NCBI RefSeq assembly: GCF_000212355.1
Contig: NC_015496.1
Coordinates: forward strand, 2,182,501 to 2,246,500
Source: Dokdonia sp. 4H-3-7-5
GTDB taxonomy: Bacteria > Bacteroidota > Bacteroidia > Flavobacteriales > Flavobacteriaceae
DNA: 64,000 nt
Direction: 5' to 3'
The stretch's first letter is position 1; every line of letters starts with the position of its first letter. This document shows, piece after piece, positions 33,890-42,762 of this stretch. The notes under the pieces are model-generated. The model saw only the letters and a list, made by a program, of their open reading frames with translations, made no database searches and was not told the origin of the DNA. The translations under genes and the position numbers were made by a program.

Positions 33890-33911
33890 GAGAATAACTA
33901 AAAATATGGAT

Positions 33912-34031
33912 ATGGGAAGAGGAGATAAAAAATCAAGAAGAGGAAAAATAAGCCGCGGAACTTTTGGCGCAAAAAGAAGAAAAAAAGGAAGAAAGAAAGC
34001 TAAGGACGCTGCGAAAATGCAGAAGGATTAG
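33912..34031 (+). CDS. 30S ribosomal protein THX
   Basis: A 39-residue, very basic protein: MGRGDKKSRRGKISRGTFG followed by alternating Lys/Arg/Ala. This is the usual opening of THX (bTHX), a small protein that sits in the head of the 30S subunit in Thermus and Bacteroidota. An in-frame ATG two codons upstream (33906) is possible; the family normally begins at MG[KR]GDKK. Its own promoter and terminator make it a single-gene unit. Confidence 0.88.
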   Translation: MGRGDKKSRRGKISRGTFGAKRRKKGRKKAKDAAKMQKD

Positions 34032-34068
34032 TAGTTGTTCTAGTATTATAAGATGTTTTCCAGAGCGT

Positions 34069-34106
34069 AAAAAACCCATCATAGATTTCTCTGTGATGGG
34101 TTTTTA
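34069..34106. terminator. bidirectional terminator between THX and yaaA
   Basis: AAAACCCATCA and TGATGGGTTTT pair around a 12-base loop, with A and T tracts on both sides. Confidence 0.85.
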
Positions 34107-34120
34107 GTCATTGTAGACAA

Positions 34121-34885
34121 TTACCTTGTAAATACAAATTCGTTTTTATCTTCATTAGACTCCTCTGCGCTGTATGCGTAGCCATCATAATCAAATCCTT
34201 TAAGATCTTCTATGCTGTTTACATCTTTATCGATAATGTAACGCACCATCGAGCCACGTGCTTTTTTTGCGTAAAAAGCAATAATCTTTAGTTTACCATT
34301 TTTAAAGTCTTTAAAGATAGGCGTGATTACGGGAACCTTAAGTTTTTTAGGCTGTACTGCTTTAAAGTATTCTTGGCTCGCAAGATTAACAAAAAGCTCA
34401 TCATCTTCTAGTTCCTCATTAAGACGATTAGTAAGCGTGTCTCCCCAAAACTCATACAAGTTCTTAGTGTTGTAGTATTCTAGCTTAGTTCCCATCTCAA
34501 GACGGTAAGCTTGCATTAAATCTAGTGGGCGTAATATTCCATACATACCACTTAAAATTCTTAGCGTGTCTTGAAGTTTGTCTAATTTTTCTGTTGGGAT
34601 AGTGTATGCATCAAGACCTGTATACACATCGCCATCAAAAGTATAAACCGCTGGTCGCGCATTACTTATTGTAAATGGTGTTGTGAAATCTTGATAACGC
34701 TGATAGTTTAAATCTGCCAGTTTCTCACTAATGTGCATTAAGTCTTGAATCTCTTTCTTTGTAGTATTTGAGAGTTTACTATTAAGCTTTTCTGCCTCTT
34801 CAAGAAACTGCGGTTGCGTAGCTCTAGTGGTTGGAAGTTTTGATTCAAAATTGAGTGACTTTGCTGGTGATACAACAATTTTCAT
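34121..34885 (-). CDS. yaaA: peroxide stress protein YaaA (DUF328 family)
   Basis: 254 residues starting [14 protein letters not shown], with [10 protein letters not shown]-like and [16 protein letters not shown] segments, [26 protein letters not shown] and [11 protein letters not shown], all landmarks of YaaA. In E. coli YaaA limits free iron and oxidative DNA damage during peroxide stress; biochemical activity here is inferred from the family. Confidence 0.93.
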   Translation of the reverse strand: MKIVVSPAKSLNFESKLPTTRATQPQFLEEAEKLNSKLSNTTKKEIQDLMHISEKLADLNYQRYQDFTTPFTISNARPAVYTFDGDVYTGLDAYTIPTEKLDKLQDTLRILSGMYGILRPLDLMQAYRLEMGTKLEYYNTKNLYEFWGDTLTNRLNEELEDDELFVNLASQEYFKAVQPKKLKVPVITPIFKDFKNGKLKIIAFYAKKARGSMVRYIIDKDVNSIEDLKGFDYDGYAYSAEESNEDKNEFVFTR

Positions 34886-35027
34886 AGGTGTTTTTCTTTT
34901 GTATCAAAGTTAGCAATAATGTCTTATAATTAAGTGCTTGGCTATTGTTTTTGGTTATGGTGGGATTGGTAGTTTAATGTGGTGTGTGATTATTAAAGAT
35001 GTAAAGTTTAATAATATCAAATGTTCA

Positions 35028-35103
35028 ACATCCCTCTAAATCTCCCTTCAAAGGGAGATTTCTAGCTCCTTCCCTTTGAAGGGAAGGTTGGGTTGGGGTT
35101 GGA
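35028..35103. repeat. interspersed repeat, CCCTTCAAAGGGAG / CCCTTTGAAGGGA type
   Basis: Contains two short hairpins in a row (CTCCCTTCAAAGGGAG and TTCCCTTTGAAGGGAA) followed by GGTTGGGTTGGGGTTGG. Sequences of this look are frequent in gaps of flavobacterial genomes. The rest of the 356-base gap 34886-35241 holds the terminator and palindrome listed below. Confidence 0.6.
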
Positions 35104-35152
35104 TAGGATTTTACTATTTATTTAAAAACTTACATTTTTAAAATAATCCAAA

Positions 35153-35192
35153 AAAAAAGCGAGTCACTGTTTTTAAACAATGACTCGCTTTT
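35153..35192 (-). terminator. terminator of the PASTA-rluD transcript
   Basis: AAGCGAGTCA and TGACTCGCTT pair closely, with inner A/T pairing and T tracts on the minus strand. Confidence 0.85.
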
Positions 35193-35218
35193 GATGTAAT
35201 TATGAGTTTGTAGTATCA

Positions 35219-35232
35219 GCTTTCGCGAAAGC
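35219..35232. repeat. palindrome GCTTTCGCGAAAGC (14 bp), intergenic
   Basis: Lies 9 bases after the rluD stop, before the terminator. Confidence 0.9.
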
Positions 35233-35241
35233 GTAGTTCAA

Positions 35242-36285
35242 CTATTGCTCCTTACTGTGCGTAGCATAAGATCGCCACTTATCTATACAGCCCGTCATAT
35301 CTTCTGGTACTGGGGTTTCAAAACGTTTGTATTCTCCGGTAGTAGGGTGTACAAAACCTAATGTTTTTGCATGCAGTGCCTGGCGTGGTAAAATCTTAAA
35401 GCAGTTATCTACAAACTGTTTATACTTAGTAAACGTCGTTCCTTTTAAGATAGCATTACCACCATAACGCTCATCGTTAAATAAGGTGTGTCCTATGTGC
35501 TTCATGTGCACACGTATCTGGTGTGTACGTCCCGTCTCAAGCTTACAACTCACAAGTGTTACATAGCCTAGGCGCTCTATTACTTTGTAATGAGTAACAG
35601 CTGGTTTTCCTTGGTCTTCATCCTCGCCGTAAAAAACGGTGTTTTGCAATCTGTTCTTTGGGTGACGGCCTATGTTTCCTTCTATCGTTCCTTCGTCATC
35701 TACTACGTTACCCCATACGATAGCAACATATTCTCTCTCTGTCGTTTTATTAAAAAACTGCTTAGAGAGGTGTGTCATTGCTTGCTCTGTTTTGGCAACT
35801 ACCAGTAAACCACTAGTGTCTTTATCTATACGGTGTACAAGCCCTGGTCTATCACTAGAATTGTTAGGCAGGTTATCTACGTGGTGAATAAGTGCGTTAA
35901 TAAGCGTTCCAGAGTAATTACCGTGACCTGGGTGCACCACCATTCCTGCAGGTTTATTGACTACCATAAGTTGGTCGTCTTCATACACCACATCGATATC
36001 AATATCTTCTGGAGTGAGTAAAAACTCGTGTGGTGGGTGCTCAAACATGGCACGCACAACATCTCCCGCTTTTACTTTATAATTTTGTTTTACAACAATA
36101 TTATTTACTTGAATGCTACCGTTTTTGGCAGCCTTCTGGATTTTATTACGGGTAGCATTTTCTACAAAATTCATTAAGAATTTATCTACGCGTAATGGTT
36201 CTTGACCTTTACTAGCAGTAAAACTGTAGTGCTCGTAAAGTTCGTCGTCTTGAGGTTCTGGACCTATAAATTGTTCTTCGTTCAT
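35242..36285 (-). CDS. rluD: RluA-family 23S rRNA pseudouridine synthase (RluD-like)
   Basis: 347 residues with an N-terminal S4 RNA-binding domain (LRVDKFLMNFVENATRNKIQKAAKNGSIQVNN, residues about 30-62) and the RluA catalytic domain with Asp in HRIDKDTSGLLVVAK near 150, preceded by VVNKPAGMVVHPGHGN. It probably modifies helix 69 of 23S rRNA, as RluD does; distinction from RluC is by overall layout. It is 3 bases from the PASTA gene upstream, so both are in one transcript. Confidence 0.92.
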   Translation of the reverse strand: MNEEQFIGPEPQDDELYEHYSFTASKGQEPLRVDKFLMNFVENATRNKIQKAAKNGSIQVNNIVVKQNYKVKAGDVVRAMFEHPPHEFLLTPEDIDIDVVYEDDQLMVVNKPAGMVVHPGHGNYSGTLINALIHHVDNLPNNSSDRPGLVHRIDKDTSGLLVVAKTEQAMTHLSKQFFNKTTEREYVAIVWGNVVDDEGTIEGNIGRHPKNRLQNTVFYGEDEDQGKPAVTHYKVIERLGYVTLVSCKLETGRTHQIRVHMKHIGHTLFNDERYGGNAILKGTTFTKYKQFVDNCFKILPRQALHAKTLGFVHPTTGEYKRFETPVPEDMTGCIDKWRSYATHSKEQ

Positions 36286-36288
36286 TGT

Positions 36289-36882
36289 TTAGTTTTCGTC
36301 TGATGAGTCATCAGAAATAGCGTCGCGGTAGTCACCTTTACCATTACCTAATACTAGGTCGATAACAGAAGTTTTTTCTAGTCTATCTCCAGCTTTCACT
36401 CTCTTTCCTTTGTGTCTTATATCTCTTACTTCGTCTTTTCCTATCCAGTCTACATAGGTTACTTTTCCTATCTCAAATCCTAGTGCCTTTAATGAAGGTT
36501 CTGCCTGGCGGCGTGTTTTACCTACAATAGGAGGGATGGTCATTTTTTGATAACCAGATGGGTTGAGTACTAAGTATATCTGTCTGTTTTCTTTTACAAA
36601 TTTACCAGCATTAGGCTCTTGGTCAATCACAGAATACTTAGGATAATTAGGATTAAAATTTGCACTGTCAATAATAAAGTAACGCAGGTCTGCATTTTCT
36701 AGTTCTTGAGAGACTAGATCAAGCGTCATCCCTTTTACATTAGGCACTGCAATGCGCTCATCGTGATTTGTGGTGCTCCCTAACCACCATCTAGTAACAA
36801 ATACTAATGCGATGATGATGATGATAGCAAGTACAATTTGTTTTACAAATGCTTTGCTTACTAGAAATTTTAAAAGACTCAT
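36289..36882 (-). CDS. PASTA-domain membrane protein
   Basis: A single membrane helix (about 13-33, AFVKQIVLAIIIIIALVFV) carries two to three PASTA domains outside the membrane: IAVPNVKGMTLDLVSQELENADL, SVIDQEPNAGKFVKENRQIYLVLN, and TIPPIVGKTRRQAEPSLKALGFEIG. The domains bind peptidoglycan fragments in other bacteria. There is no kinase domain. It is located beside ddl, which makes D-Ala-D-Ala, so a cell-wall role is plausible. Confidence 0.85.
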   Translation of the reverse strand: MSLLKFLVSKAFVKQIVLAIIIIIALVFVTRWWLGSTTNHDERIAVPNVKGMTLDLVSQELENADLRYFIIDSANFNPNYPKYSVIDQEPNAGKFVKENRQIYLVLNPSGYQKMTIPPIVGKTRRQAEPSLKALGFEIGKVTYVDWIGKDEVRDIRHKGKRVKAGDRLEKTSVIDLVLGNGKGDYRDAISDDSSDEN

Positions 36883-36904
36883 AGACGGGTTGTGGTTAAG
36901 GGTG

Positions 36905-36912
36905 CAAATATA
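36905..36912 (-). promoter_or_regulatory. -7 promoter element of the PASTA-rluD operon (TATATTTG)
   Basis: TATATTTGCACCC on the minus strand, 23 bases before the start; identical to the tRNA promoter boxes over 13 bases. Confidence 0.7.
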
Positions 36913-36982
36913 TAAAATAGATAGCCTATTTGGTGTAGGTATGATTATACCTATTTTTACATTAACGTTAACGAGACAGATT

Positions 36983-36990
36983 TAGTTTTG
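36983..36990 (+). promoter_or_regulatory. -7 promoter element of ddl (TAGTTTTG)
   Basis: A match to TAnnTTTG that overlaps the most upstream possible start codon (TTG at 36988). It puts the transcript start near 36997 and therefore favours the GTG at 37012. Confidence 0.5.
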
Positions 36991-37011
36991 TCTTTTCAAA
37001 TTTTCACGAAA

Positions 37012-38010
37012 GTGCAGAAAAAAAATATCGCCGTTTTAATGGGTGGCTACAGTAGCGAGTACCAAATATCGCTTAACAGTGGTGCCACCGTAGTTGCTTC
37101 TTTAGATAAAGAAAAATACCAAGTGTATGCCGTGCATATCCTTAAGGAGGGATGGTTTTGTGTGATAGATGGCGAGCGATTTGCAATAGATAAAGGCGAT
37201 TTTAGCTTTATTGACGCTTTCGCGAAAAAGGTAACCTTCCAAGCTTGTTACAATACCATACACGGAACGCCAGGCGAGGACGGAAAACTACAAGCCTACC
37301 TAGAATTACTAGGAATCCCACAGACGAGTTGTGACTTTTATGAAAGCGCAATGACGTTTAATAAGCGCGACACACTAAGCGTGTTAAGTTCATACGGCGT
37401 GCCAATGGCGCAATCTGTGTACGTAAATAAAGGCGATGTGATAGACATGCCCTTTAAAAATTCGCTTGCCTTAAAAGTGGGGTATCCATGTTTTGTGAAG
37501 CCTAACCGTGCAGGATCTAGTTACGGCGTGAGTAAAGTATATAAAGAAGGAGATCTCGAGCAAGCTCTTGAGCATGCGTTCTCTGAGGATAGCCAAGTGC
37601 TGATAGAATCTTTTTTAAGCGGTACAGAGGTGTCTGTAGGCGTGTATAATTTTGGTGGAGAGACACAAGTATTGCCTGCTTGTGAGATTGTACCAGACGG
37701 AGACTTTTTTAGTCTAGAGGCAAAATACTCTGGAAAATCCCAAGAGATTGTGCCCGCACGACTCTCCGAAAAAGAGACAAATGAAGTGCAAGGACTTACA
37801 AAAGGGATTTATGACCTCTTGAGTCTCAAAGGAATTTGTCGTGTAGATTTTATTTTTCACGAGGGTAAGCCGCATTTTGTTGAGGTAAATACCAATCCTG
37901 GATTGTCAAAGGAAAGTATTATCCCAAGAGAATTTAAAGCAGCAGGATTATCACTTGCAGAAGTTTTTGGTGAAGCCATTGAACATTGTATAAAGCGAGC
38001 GCAGGTATAA
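37012..38010 (+). CDS. ddl: D-alanine--D-alanine ligase
   Basis: It makes the D-Ala-D-Ala dipeptide for peptidoglycan. From the GTG at 37012 (VQKKNIAVLMGGYSSEYQISL) it has 332 residues, with an N-terminal domain and the ATP-grasp domain: the ATP-binding lysine in PCFVKPNRAGSSYGVSKV, the E-x-N-x-NP loop in FVEVNTNPGLSKESI. The upstream TTG at 36988 is inside the promoter box and is rejected. A partial palindrome encodes DAFAKKV. Confidence 0.94.
   Translation: MQKKNIAVLMGGYSSEYQISLNSGATVVASLDKEKYQVYAVHILKEGWFCVIDGERFAIDKGDFSFIDAFAKKVTFQACYNTIHGTPGEDGKLQAYLELLGIPQTSCDFYESAMTFNKRDTLSVLSSYGVPMAQSVYVNKGDVIDMPFKNSLALKVGYPCFVKPNRAGSSYGVSKVYKEGDLEQALEHAFSEDSQVLIESFLSGTEVSVGVYNFGGETQVLPACEIVPDGDFFSLEAKYSGKSQEIVPARLSEKETNEVQGLTKGIYDLLSLKGICRVDFIFHEGKPHFVEVNTNPGLSKESIIPREFKAAGLSLAEVFGEAIEHCIKRAQV
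37214..37227. repeat. partial palindrome ACGCTTTCGCGAAA inside ddl
   Basis: The right arm is broken. Read as Ala-Phe-Ala-Lys. Confidence 0.6.
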
Positions 38011-38057
38011 ACAGCGTTACTAGTAATTAAAAAGAATACCATATTAAGCTATAGATT

Positions 38058-38552
38058 ATGATAAGAAAAGCAGTATTTCCTGGAAGTTTTGACCCTATTA
38101 CTCTTGGGCATTATGATATTATAGAAAGAGGTCTTACCCTTTTTGATGAGGTAATACTTGCTATAGGTGTCAACTCAGATAAAAAATATATGTTCTCTTT
38201 AGAGCAGCGCAAGCAATTTCTAGAAGATACTTTTAAAGATGAGCCGCGTATTAAAGTAATGACTTATAAAGGTCTTACTATAGACTTCTGTAAGGAGCAA
38301 GAAAGCGAATTCATACTAAGAGGACTGCGTAACCCTGGAGATTTTGAGTTTGAAAAAGCGATAGCTCATACTAATAGAAAATTATCTGGTATCGAGACCG
38401 TATTCTTACTTACCAGCTCTGGTAAGAGTTATATCTCCTCATCTATTGTGCGCGATGTAATACGTAATGGTGGTGACTGTTCTGGTCTAGTGCCAGATGT
38501 GGTAGAACCTTGTGCAAATGGGATTTGGAAAGAAATTCAAGAGAAAGCGTAG
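38058..38552 (+). CDS. coaD: phosphopantetheine adenylyltransferase
   Basis: It transfers AMP to 4'-phosphopantetheine in coenzyme A synthesis. The 164 residues have the nucleotidyl-transferase start AVFPGSFDPITLGHYDII (with the HxGH-like TLGH), the loop RGLRNPGDFEFE and the ISSSIVRD motif. Length is normal for CoaD. It follows ddl by 47 bases and ends at a terminator. Confidence 0.95.
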   Translation: MIRKAVFPGSFDPITLGHYDIIERGLTLFDEVILAIGVNSDKKYMFSLEQRKQFLEDTFKDEPRIKVMTYKGLTIDFCKEQESEFILRGLRNPGDFEFEKAIAHTNRKLSGIETVFLLTSSGKSYISSSIVRDVIRNGGDCSGLVPDVVEPCANGIWKEIQEKA

Positions 38553-38576
38553 TATAATTTACTCAGATAAAATCAT

Positions 38577-38602
38577 AAAAAAGCCGCCCATTGGGCGGCT
38601 TT
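38577..38602 (+). terminator. terminator of coaD
   Basis: AGCCGCCC and GGGCGGCT form an 8-bp GC stem with a 3-base loop, with A and T tracts at both ends. Confidence 0.9.
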
Positions 38603-38629
38603 ACCATTTATATATAGGGTAATCTCAAC

Positions 38630-38770
38630 TTACTTTTTATTCTGTTGTTCTTTGATAGTCTTTTTATCGATATCAAAGTCATTTGTAGTCTGGTTTACAT
38701 TTCCCGTTGGATTGGTCGGGTTAGTTTGCTCTACTTTTCTTTCAAATTTACGTTCCATAATCTTTTTCAT
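38630..38770 (-). CDS. small hydrophilic protein, 46 residues
   Basis: An open frame from ATG to TAA with charged, low-complexity sequence: MKKIMERKFERKVEQ, then Asn/Thr/Pro-rich TNPTNPTGNVNQTTND and a Lys/Gln-rich end. A -7-like TATCTTTA lies 14 bases upstream on the same strand. It is bounded by the coaD terminator and the 78-base gap before trpA. No homologue is recognised; it could be a real small protein or an open frame by chance, though a promoter, length and composition favour the former. Confidence 0.5.
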   Translation of the reverse strand: MKKIMERKFERKVEQTNPTNPTGNVNQTTNDFDIDKKTIKEQQNKK

Positions 38771-38783
38771 TTTTAATTTGATA

Positions 38784-38791
38784 TAAAGATA
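38784..38791 (-). promoter_or_regulatory. -7-like promoter element of the small protein gene (TATCTTTA)
   Basis: One mismatch to TAnnTTTG, 14 bases before the ATG at 38770. Confidence 0.4.
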
Positions 38792-38848
38792 AAAATCACG
38801 GTTGTTAATTCGTCTTAAAGGCTTGTTAGTCTTAGGTTAAAGTGTTGA

Positions 38849-39610
38849 TTACCTAATAGTTTCTACAAAGCTAGCCACACTGTTTGCTCCATTCTTAGTA
38901 ATATGCTTTATAAAAGCGCTTCCTATAATGGCTCCTTTTTGGTGTGTAGTTGCTGCTTTAAAAGTCTCTTCATTACTAATACCAAATCCTACAATTTGCT
39001 GGCTCTTTAGATTCATTGCAGCGATGCGCTCAAAGTAATCTGAAGTCGTATTACTAAAGCCGCTAGTACCACCCGTAGTACTCGCGCTACTCACCATATA
39101 GATAAAGCCATCACTTGCCGCATCTAGTTGCTGGATGCGCGCATCACTCGTTTGAGGAGTAATGAGAAATACATTGATAAGTCCGTATTTTTCAAAGATT
39201 GCTTTATACTCCGCTTCGTATTCGGCTAGTGGTAAGTCTGGCATAATGATTCCATCGATACCTATTTCTTGACAACGCTTACAGAATTTCTCAACTCCAT
39301 ATTGTAACATCGGGTTAAAGTAACCCATCACAATAAGCGGAATGTGAATGGTCTCACGAATACCGTCCAGCTGGCTAAACAGTTTTTCGGTAGTCATTCC
39401 GTTATGAAGCGCAGCAGTACTTGACTCTTGAATAGTAGGCCCATCTGCTAGCGGATCTGAAAAAGGTAATCCTATCTCCACCATATCTACACCGCTTTCT
39501 TGAAGCTGCGTTAAGATAGAAACAGTATCATCTATCGCTGGATATCCAGCAGTGAAGTATAAGCTTAGTAGCTTTTTATCTTCTTGTAATTTTTGTTTTA
39601 TTCTATTCAT
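38849..39610 (-). CDS. trpA: tryptophan synthase alpha chain
   Basis: It cleaves indole-3-glycerol phosphate to indole and glyceraldehyde-3-phosphate. The 253-residue TIM barrel has the catalytic Glu in VDMVEIGLPFSDPLADGPTIQ (residues about 40-60), the Asp in DGIIMPDLPLAEYEAEY and phosphate loop GFGISN/GAIIGSAFI. It is the last gene of the trp operon, 77 bases after trpB. Confidence 0.96.
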   Translation of the reverse strand: MNRIKQKLQEDKKLLSLYFTAGYPAIDDTVSILTQLQESGVDMVEIGLPFSDPLADGPTIQESSTAALHNGMTTEKLFSQLDGIRETIHIPLIVMGYFNPMLQYGVEKFCKRCQEIGIDGIIMPDLPLAEYEAEYKAIFEKYGLINVFLITPQTSDARIQQLDAASDGFIYMVSSASTTGGTSGFSNTTSDYFERIAAMNLKSQQIVGFGISNEETFKAATTHQKGAIIGSAFIKHITKNGANSVASFVETIR

Positions 39611-39627
39611 CTGAATAAATATTTTGT

Positions 39628-39649
39628 CATTCCCGCATAGGCGGAAATT
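39628..39649. repeat. short inverted repeat ATTCCCGC-N-GCGGAAAT in the trpB-trpA gap
   Basis: An imperfect hairpin of the common interspersed CATTCCCGC...GCGGGAAT type. It has lost one G in the right arm. No T tract follows. Confidence 0.35.
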
Positions 39650-39667
39650 TATTATTGATGTTTTTTT

Positions 39668-39681
39668 GCTTTCGCGAAAGC
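39668..39681. repeat. palindrome GCTTTCGCGAAAGC (14 bp) between trpB and trpA
   Basis: Lies 6 bases after the trpB stop. Confidence 0.9.
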
Positions 39682-39687
39682 GTGCTT

Positions 39688-40890
39688 CTATAATTTGAAA
39701 TAATCGATATAGGTATTCAAATCCTTATCACCACGTCCCGAAAGGTTGATCACTACGATGTCGTCTTTTTTGAATTTTCTGGTTTCAAAAATAGCAAGTG
39801 CGTGACTTGTCTCAATAGCAGGGATAATTCCTTCTAGCTTACTTAATTCTAGTCCAGCCGTCATCGCATCTTCATCTGTAACAGAGATAAACACCCCACG
39901 CCCAGAGCGAAAGAGGTTTGCGTGCATAGGTCCTACACCAGGGTAGTCTAGACCAGCAGAGATAGAGTAAGGCTCTGTAATCTGCCCGTCGTCTGTTTGC
40001 ATTAATAAGGTCTTACTTCCGTGTATAATTCCCTCACGTCCCAGTGCAGATGTTGCAGCACTCTCACCCGTATCTACACCTTTTCCAGCAGCTTCTACAG
40101 CAATAATGCCTACATCTGGTTGATCTAGATAGTGATAATATAATCCAGCAGCATTACTACCGCCACCTACACAGGCAACTACATAGTCAGGATTTTCTTT
40201 TCCTTCTTTTTCTAATAATTGTTTCTTAGTCTCCTCAGAAATCACCGATTGGAAACGAGCTACCATATCTGGATAAGGGTGTGGCCCTACCACAGAGCCT
40301 ATGATGTAGTGAGTATCTACTGGATTGTTAATCCAGTCACGTATCGCTTCGTTAGTTGCATCTTTAAGTGTTCTACTTCCAGACATTGCTGGGCGTACAG
40401 TTGCTCCTAGCATTTTCATGCGTGCTACGTTAGGCGCCTGGCGTTCTATATCTATCGCTCCCATATATACGATACATTCTAGACCCATAAGTGCGCAAAC
40501 CGTAGCTGTTGCAACACCGTGTTGTCCAGCACCAGTCTCTGCAATGATTCTGGTTTTACCTAGACGCTGCGCCATTAAAATCTGACCTATCGTATTGTTT
40601 ACTTTATGTGCTCCTGTATGACAAAGATCTTCTCTTTTTAAGTAAACTTTTGTGCCATACTTCTCACTAAATCTTTTGGCATAATAAAGCGGCGTAGGGC
40701 GACCTACGTAATCCTTTAGAAGTTGTTTGAACTCTTCTTGAAAGGCTGGCTCTTGCATGATTTGTACATACTGTGAGCGCAATTCTTCTACATTAGGATA
40801 GAGCATTTCTGGGATGAAAGCACCTCCAAAATCTCCATAATAGCCTCTCTCGTCTGCTTGGTAACTTTTTTCTTTTTCAAGTGTATTCAT
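39688..40890 (-). CDS. trpB: tryptophan synthase beta chain
   Basis: A PLP enzyme that joins indole to serine. The 400 residues have the PLP lysine in [20 protein letters not shown] (Lys near 93), [12 protein letters not shown], the phosphate-binding [10 protein letters not shown] and the C-terminal LSGRGDKD. It precedes trpA, its partner in the alpha2-beta2 complex. Confidence 0.97.
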   Translation of the reverse strand: MNTLEKEKSYQADERGYYGDFGGAFIPEMLYPNVEELRSQYVQIMQEPAFQEEFKQLLKDYVGRPTPLYYAKRFSEKYGTKVYLKREDLCHTGAHKVNNTIGQILMAQRLGKTRIIAETGAGQHGVATATVCALMGLECIVYMGAIDIERQAPNVARMKMLGATVRPAMSGSRTLKDATNEAIRDWINNPVDTHYIIGSVVGPHPYPDMVARFQSVISEETKKQLLEKEGKENPDYVVACVGGGSNAAGLYYHYLDQPDVGIIAVEAAGKGVDTGESAATSALGREGIIHGSKTLLMQTDDGQITEPYSISAGLDYPGVGPMHANLFRSGRGVFISVTDEDAMTAGLELSKLEGIIPAIETSHALAIFETRKFKKDDIVVINLSGRGDKDLNTYIDYFKL

Positions 40891-40900
40891 AGCAATTGTA

Positions 40901-41548
40901 TTATGAGCGAGACGGCGTAAACGCTGCGATCGCTGCTTTAAACTTTTTCAATTTTTCTATATTCTTCATTCCTGGCTTATCTTCAAACTTGCTATTTACA
41001 TCAAGTGCGATAATAGGCAAATCTGTCGCCAGTATTTCTGTTACTTTTTCTACTTCTTCTAGTCCTATGCCACCGCTTAAAATAATAGGTGTTTGAGACG
41101 TGTAATCTTTTAGTACACACCAGTCAAAGGTGTATCCATTTCCTCCTTTTTCTTTTCCCTTGGTGTCAAAAAGGAAGCCATCCACAATTCCTTCATAAGG
41201 CTTAAGTTTTTCAAAATCAAAGTTGTCTTTTATTCCAAAAACTTTCCAAATGTTGAGGTCTCGACTGCGCTCGACCAGATAACCTTGAAGTTCTTTTATG
41301 TACTCAGGCGACTCACTCCCGTGCAACTGGATTACGTTGAGGTTGTGCTGTATTATTTTCGCTTTCGCGAAAGCAATATCTGCATCTGCAAAAACCCCTA
41401 CGCGGTCAATTCCCTCCGGTAATTCTGGAATCGCTAGGTCGCCAAAATCTCGTTTGCTTTTCTCATAAAATATAAACCCAAGATAGTCTGGCTGCAATGC
41501 AGCGACCTCTTGTGTATTATATTTCATGCCGCATATTTTGATTTTCAT
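40901..41548 (-). CDS. trpF: phosphoribosylanthranilate isomerase
   Basis: It catalyses the Amadori rearrangement of PRA to CdRP. The 215-residue TIM barrel starts [10 protein letters not shown] (catalytic Cys in KICGMK) and has [31 protein letters not shown] and the phosphate site [11 protein letters not shown] palindrome copy encodes AFAKAKI. It lies 10 bases before trpB. Confidence 0.95.
   Translation of the reverse strand: MKIKICGMKYNTQEVAALQPDYLGFIFYEKSKRDFGDLAIPELPEGIDRVGVFADADIAFAKAKIIQHNLNVIQLHGSESPEYIKELQGYLVERSRDLNIWKVFGIKDNFDFEKLKPYEGIVDGFLFDTKGKEKGGNGYTFDWCVLKDYTSQTPIILSGGIGLEEVEKVTEILATDLPIIALDVNSKFEDKPGMKNIEKLKKFKAAIAAFTPSRS
41361..41374. repeat. palindrome GCTTTCGCGAAAGC (14 bp) inside trpF
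   Basis: Coding copy, read as Ala-Phe-Ala-Lys on the minus strand. Confidence 0.9.
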
Positions 41549-41589
41549 GATAGGATTGCGATTGAGGTTAATTGTAATTATTTAATCTT

Positions 41590-41988
41590 CTAAGAATTAT
41601 ATTGATGTGGATCTAAGGCTTTAATCTTTGGGATTGCTATAAACTCTTTCCAGTCTTCCTCGCGCACTTGATCCTTACTAAGACTTACTTTATTTGTTTC
41701 CGAAACAAGTACAAAATCTCCAGCCACGTGTTTAATCTCTATAAGTTGATCAATGGAGATTCTTTTTTTCTTCAATTCTCCAACGATTAAAATACCATTG
41801 GTAATCTTTGCATATCCTTGATGTTGATATAATATAAATATTATAATATGCACGACACCAAGCACGAGGTACGAGTACTTCATGAAATTGTTTTCATTTT
41901 CAATAAAGGATATAATGCCAAGTAAACTCCATACAATGGCAATCACTGCATAAATAATAAGCTTTTTCTTTTTATATCTTAACTTCAT
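41590..41988 (-). CDS. small membrane protein inside the trp operon
   Basis: A 132-residue protein with two membrane helices (about 10-29 and 36-54) and a soluble C-terminal part with short strands (GYAKITNGILIVGELKKKRISIDQLIEIKHVAGDFVLVS), like a bacterial PH-domain-type protein. Its ATG overlaps the trpC stop by 4 bases, so it is translated with trpC. It is not a known Trp enzyme; a role in the operon is unknown. Confidence 0.7.
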   Translation of the reverse strand: MKLRYKKKKLIIYAVIAIVWSLLGIISFIENENNFMKYSYLVLGVVHIIIFILYQHQGYAKITNGILIVGELKKKRISIDQLIEIKHVAGDFVLVSETNKVSLSKDQVREEDWKEFIAIPKIKALDPHQYNS

Positions 41989-42761
41989 AACTGATTAATA
42001 AAAGTTGCTGCACTCTCTCCTGGGTTATCTGTTTTCATAAAGTTTTCACCAATTAAAAACCCGTGAAAACCGTGTGGTTTTAATTCTTTAATCGCTTCAA
42101 TCGAGCTAATACCGCTTTCTGAGATTTTTGTAAAATCGTCTGGAATCTGCTTGATGAGCTCCTTACTCGTTTCTAGACTTACTTCAAAAGTCTTAAGATT
42201 TCGGTTATTTATGCCTAGCATATCTACAGATGGCATAATCGACTTCTGTAATTCTTCTTCATTGTGAGATTCACAAAGCACATCGAGACCAAGACTTTTT
42301 GCAAAGGTTGAAAACTGCTCTATTTGCTTTCGCGAAAGCGTAGCTGCAATCAGTAATATCGCATCTGCACCGTAGGCTTTGGCTTCAAGAATCTGGTATT
42401 CATCTACTATAAATTCCTTGCGTAATAGCGGAAAACTAGTCGAAGCTCTAGCAATAATTAAATCATCTAGTGCACCACCAAAGTATTTCATATCTGTCAA
42501 CACCGACATCCCGCTTACACCTGCCTGCTCATAACCACGAGCTACATCTTGTACATTTAAGCTGTTATTTATAACAGACTTGCTTGGTGATCTTCTTTTG
42601 TGCTCTGCAATAATACCAGAGCCATTGCGCACCGCCGTAGCGAGCGAAATAATATCTCGTTCAAAAAGCACTGATTGCTCTAATTGACTCACAGGAATAA
42701 GGCTTTTTCTTAAAGCTACTTCCTTGATTTTATCTGCTGTAATTTTATCTAGTATCGTCAT
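41985..42761 (-). CDS. trpC: indole-3-glycerol phosphate synthase
   Basis: It closes the indole ring from CdRP. The 258-residue TIM barrel has IIAEHKRRSPSKS (catalytic Lys), the lysine in LLRKEFIVDEYQ, NNRNLKTFEVSL, ISESGISS and FLIGENFM, all standard TrpC motifs. It follows trpD by 1 base. A palindrome copy encodes ATLSRKQ. Confidence 0.96.
   Translation of the reverse strand: MTILDKITADKIKEVALRKSLIPVSQLEQSVLFERDIISLATAVRNGSGIIAEHKRRSPSKSVINNSLNVQDVARGYEQAGVSGMSVLTDMKYFGGALDDLIIARASTSFPLLRKEFIVDEYQILEAKAYGADAILLIAATLSRKQIEQFSTFAKSLGLDVLCESHNEEELQKSIMPSVDMLGINNRNLKTFEVSLETSKELIKQIPDDFTKISESGISSIEAIKELKPHGFHGFLIGENFMKTDNPGESAATFINQL
42326..42339. repeat. palindrome GCTTTCGCGAAAGC (14 bp) inside trpC
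   Basis: Coding copy, read as Leu-Ser-Arg-Lys on the minus strand. It is only about 1 kb from the trpF copy. Confidence 0.9.
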
Positions 42762-42762
42762 C

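Noticed and set aside
36988-37011. TTG start of ddl
   Set aside because: It lies within the TAGTTTTG promoter element; the GTG at 37012 fits the family start.
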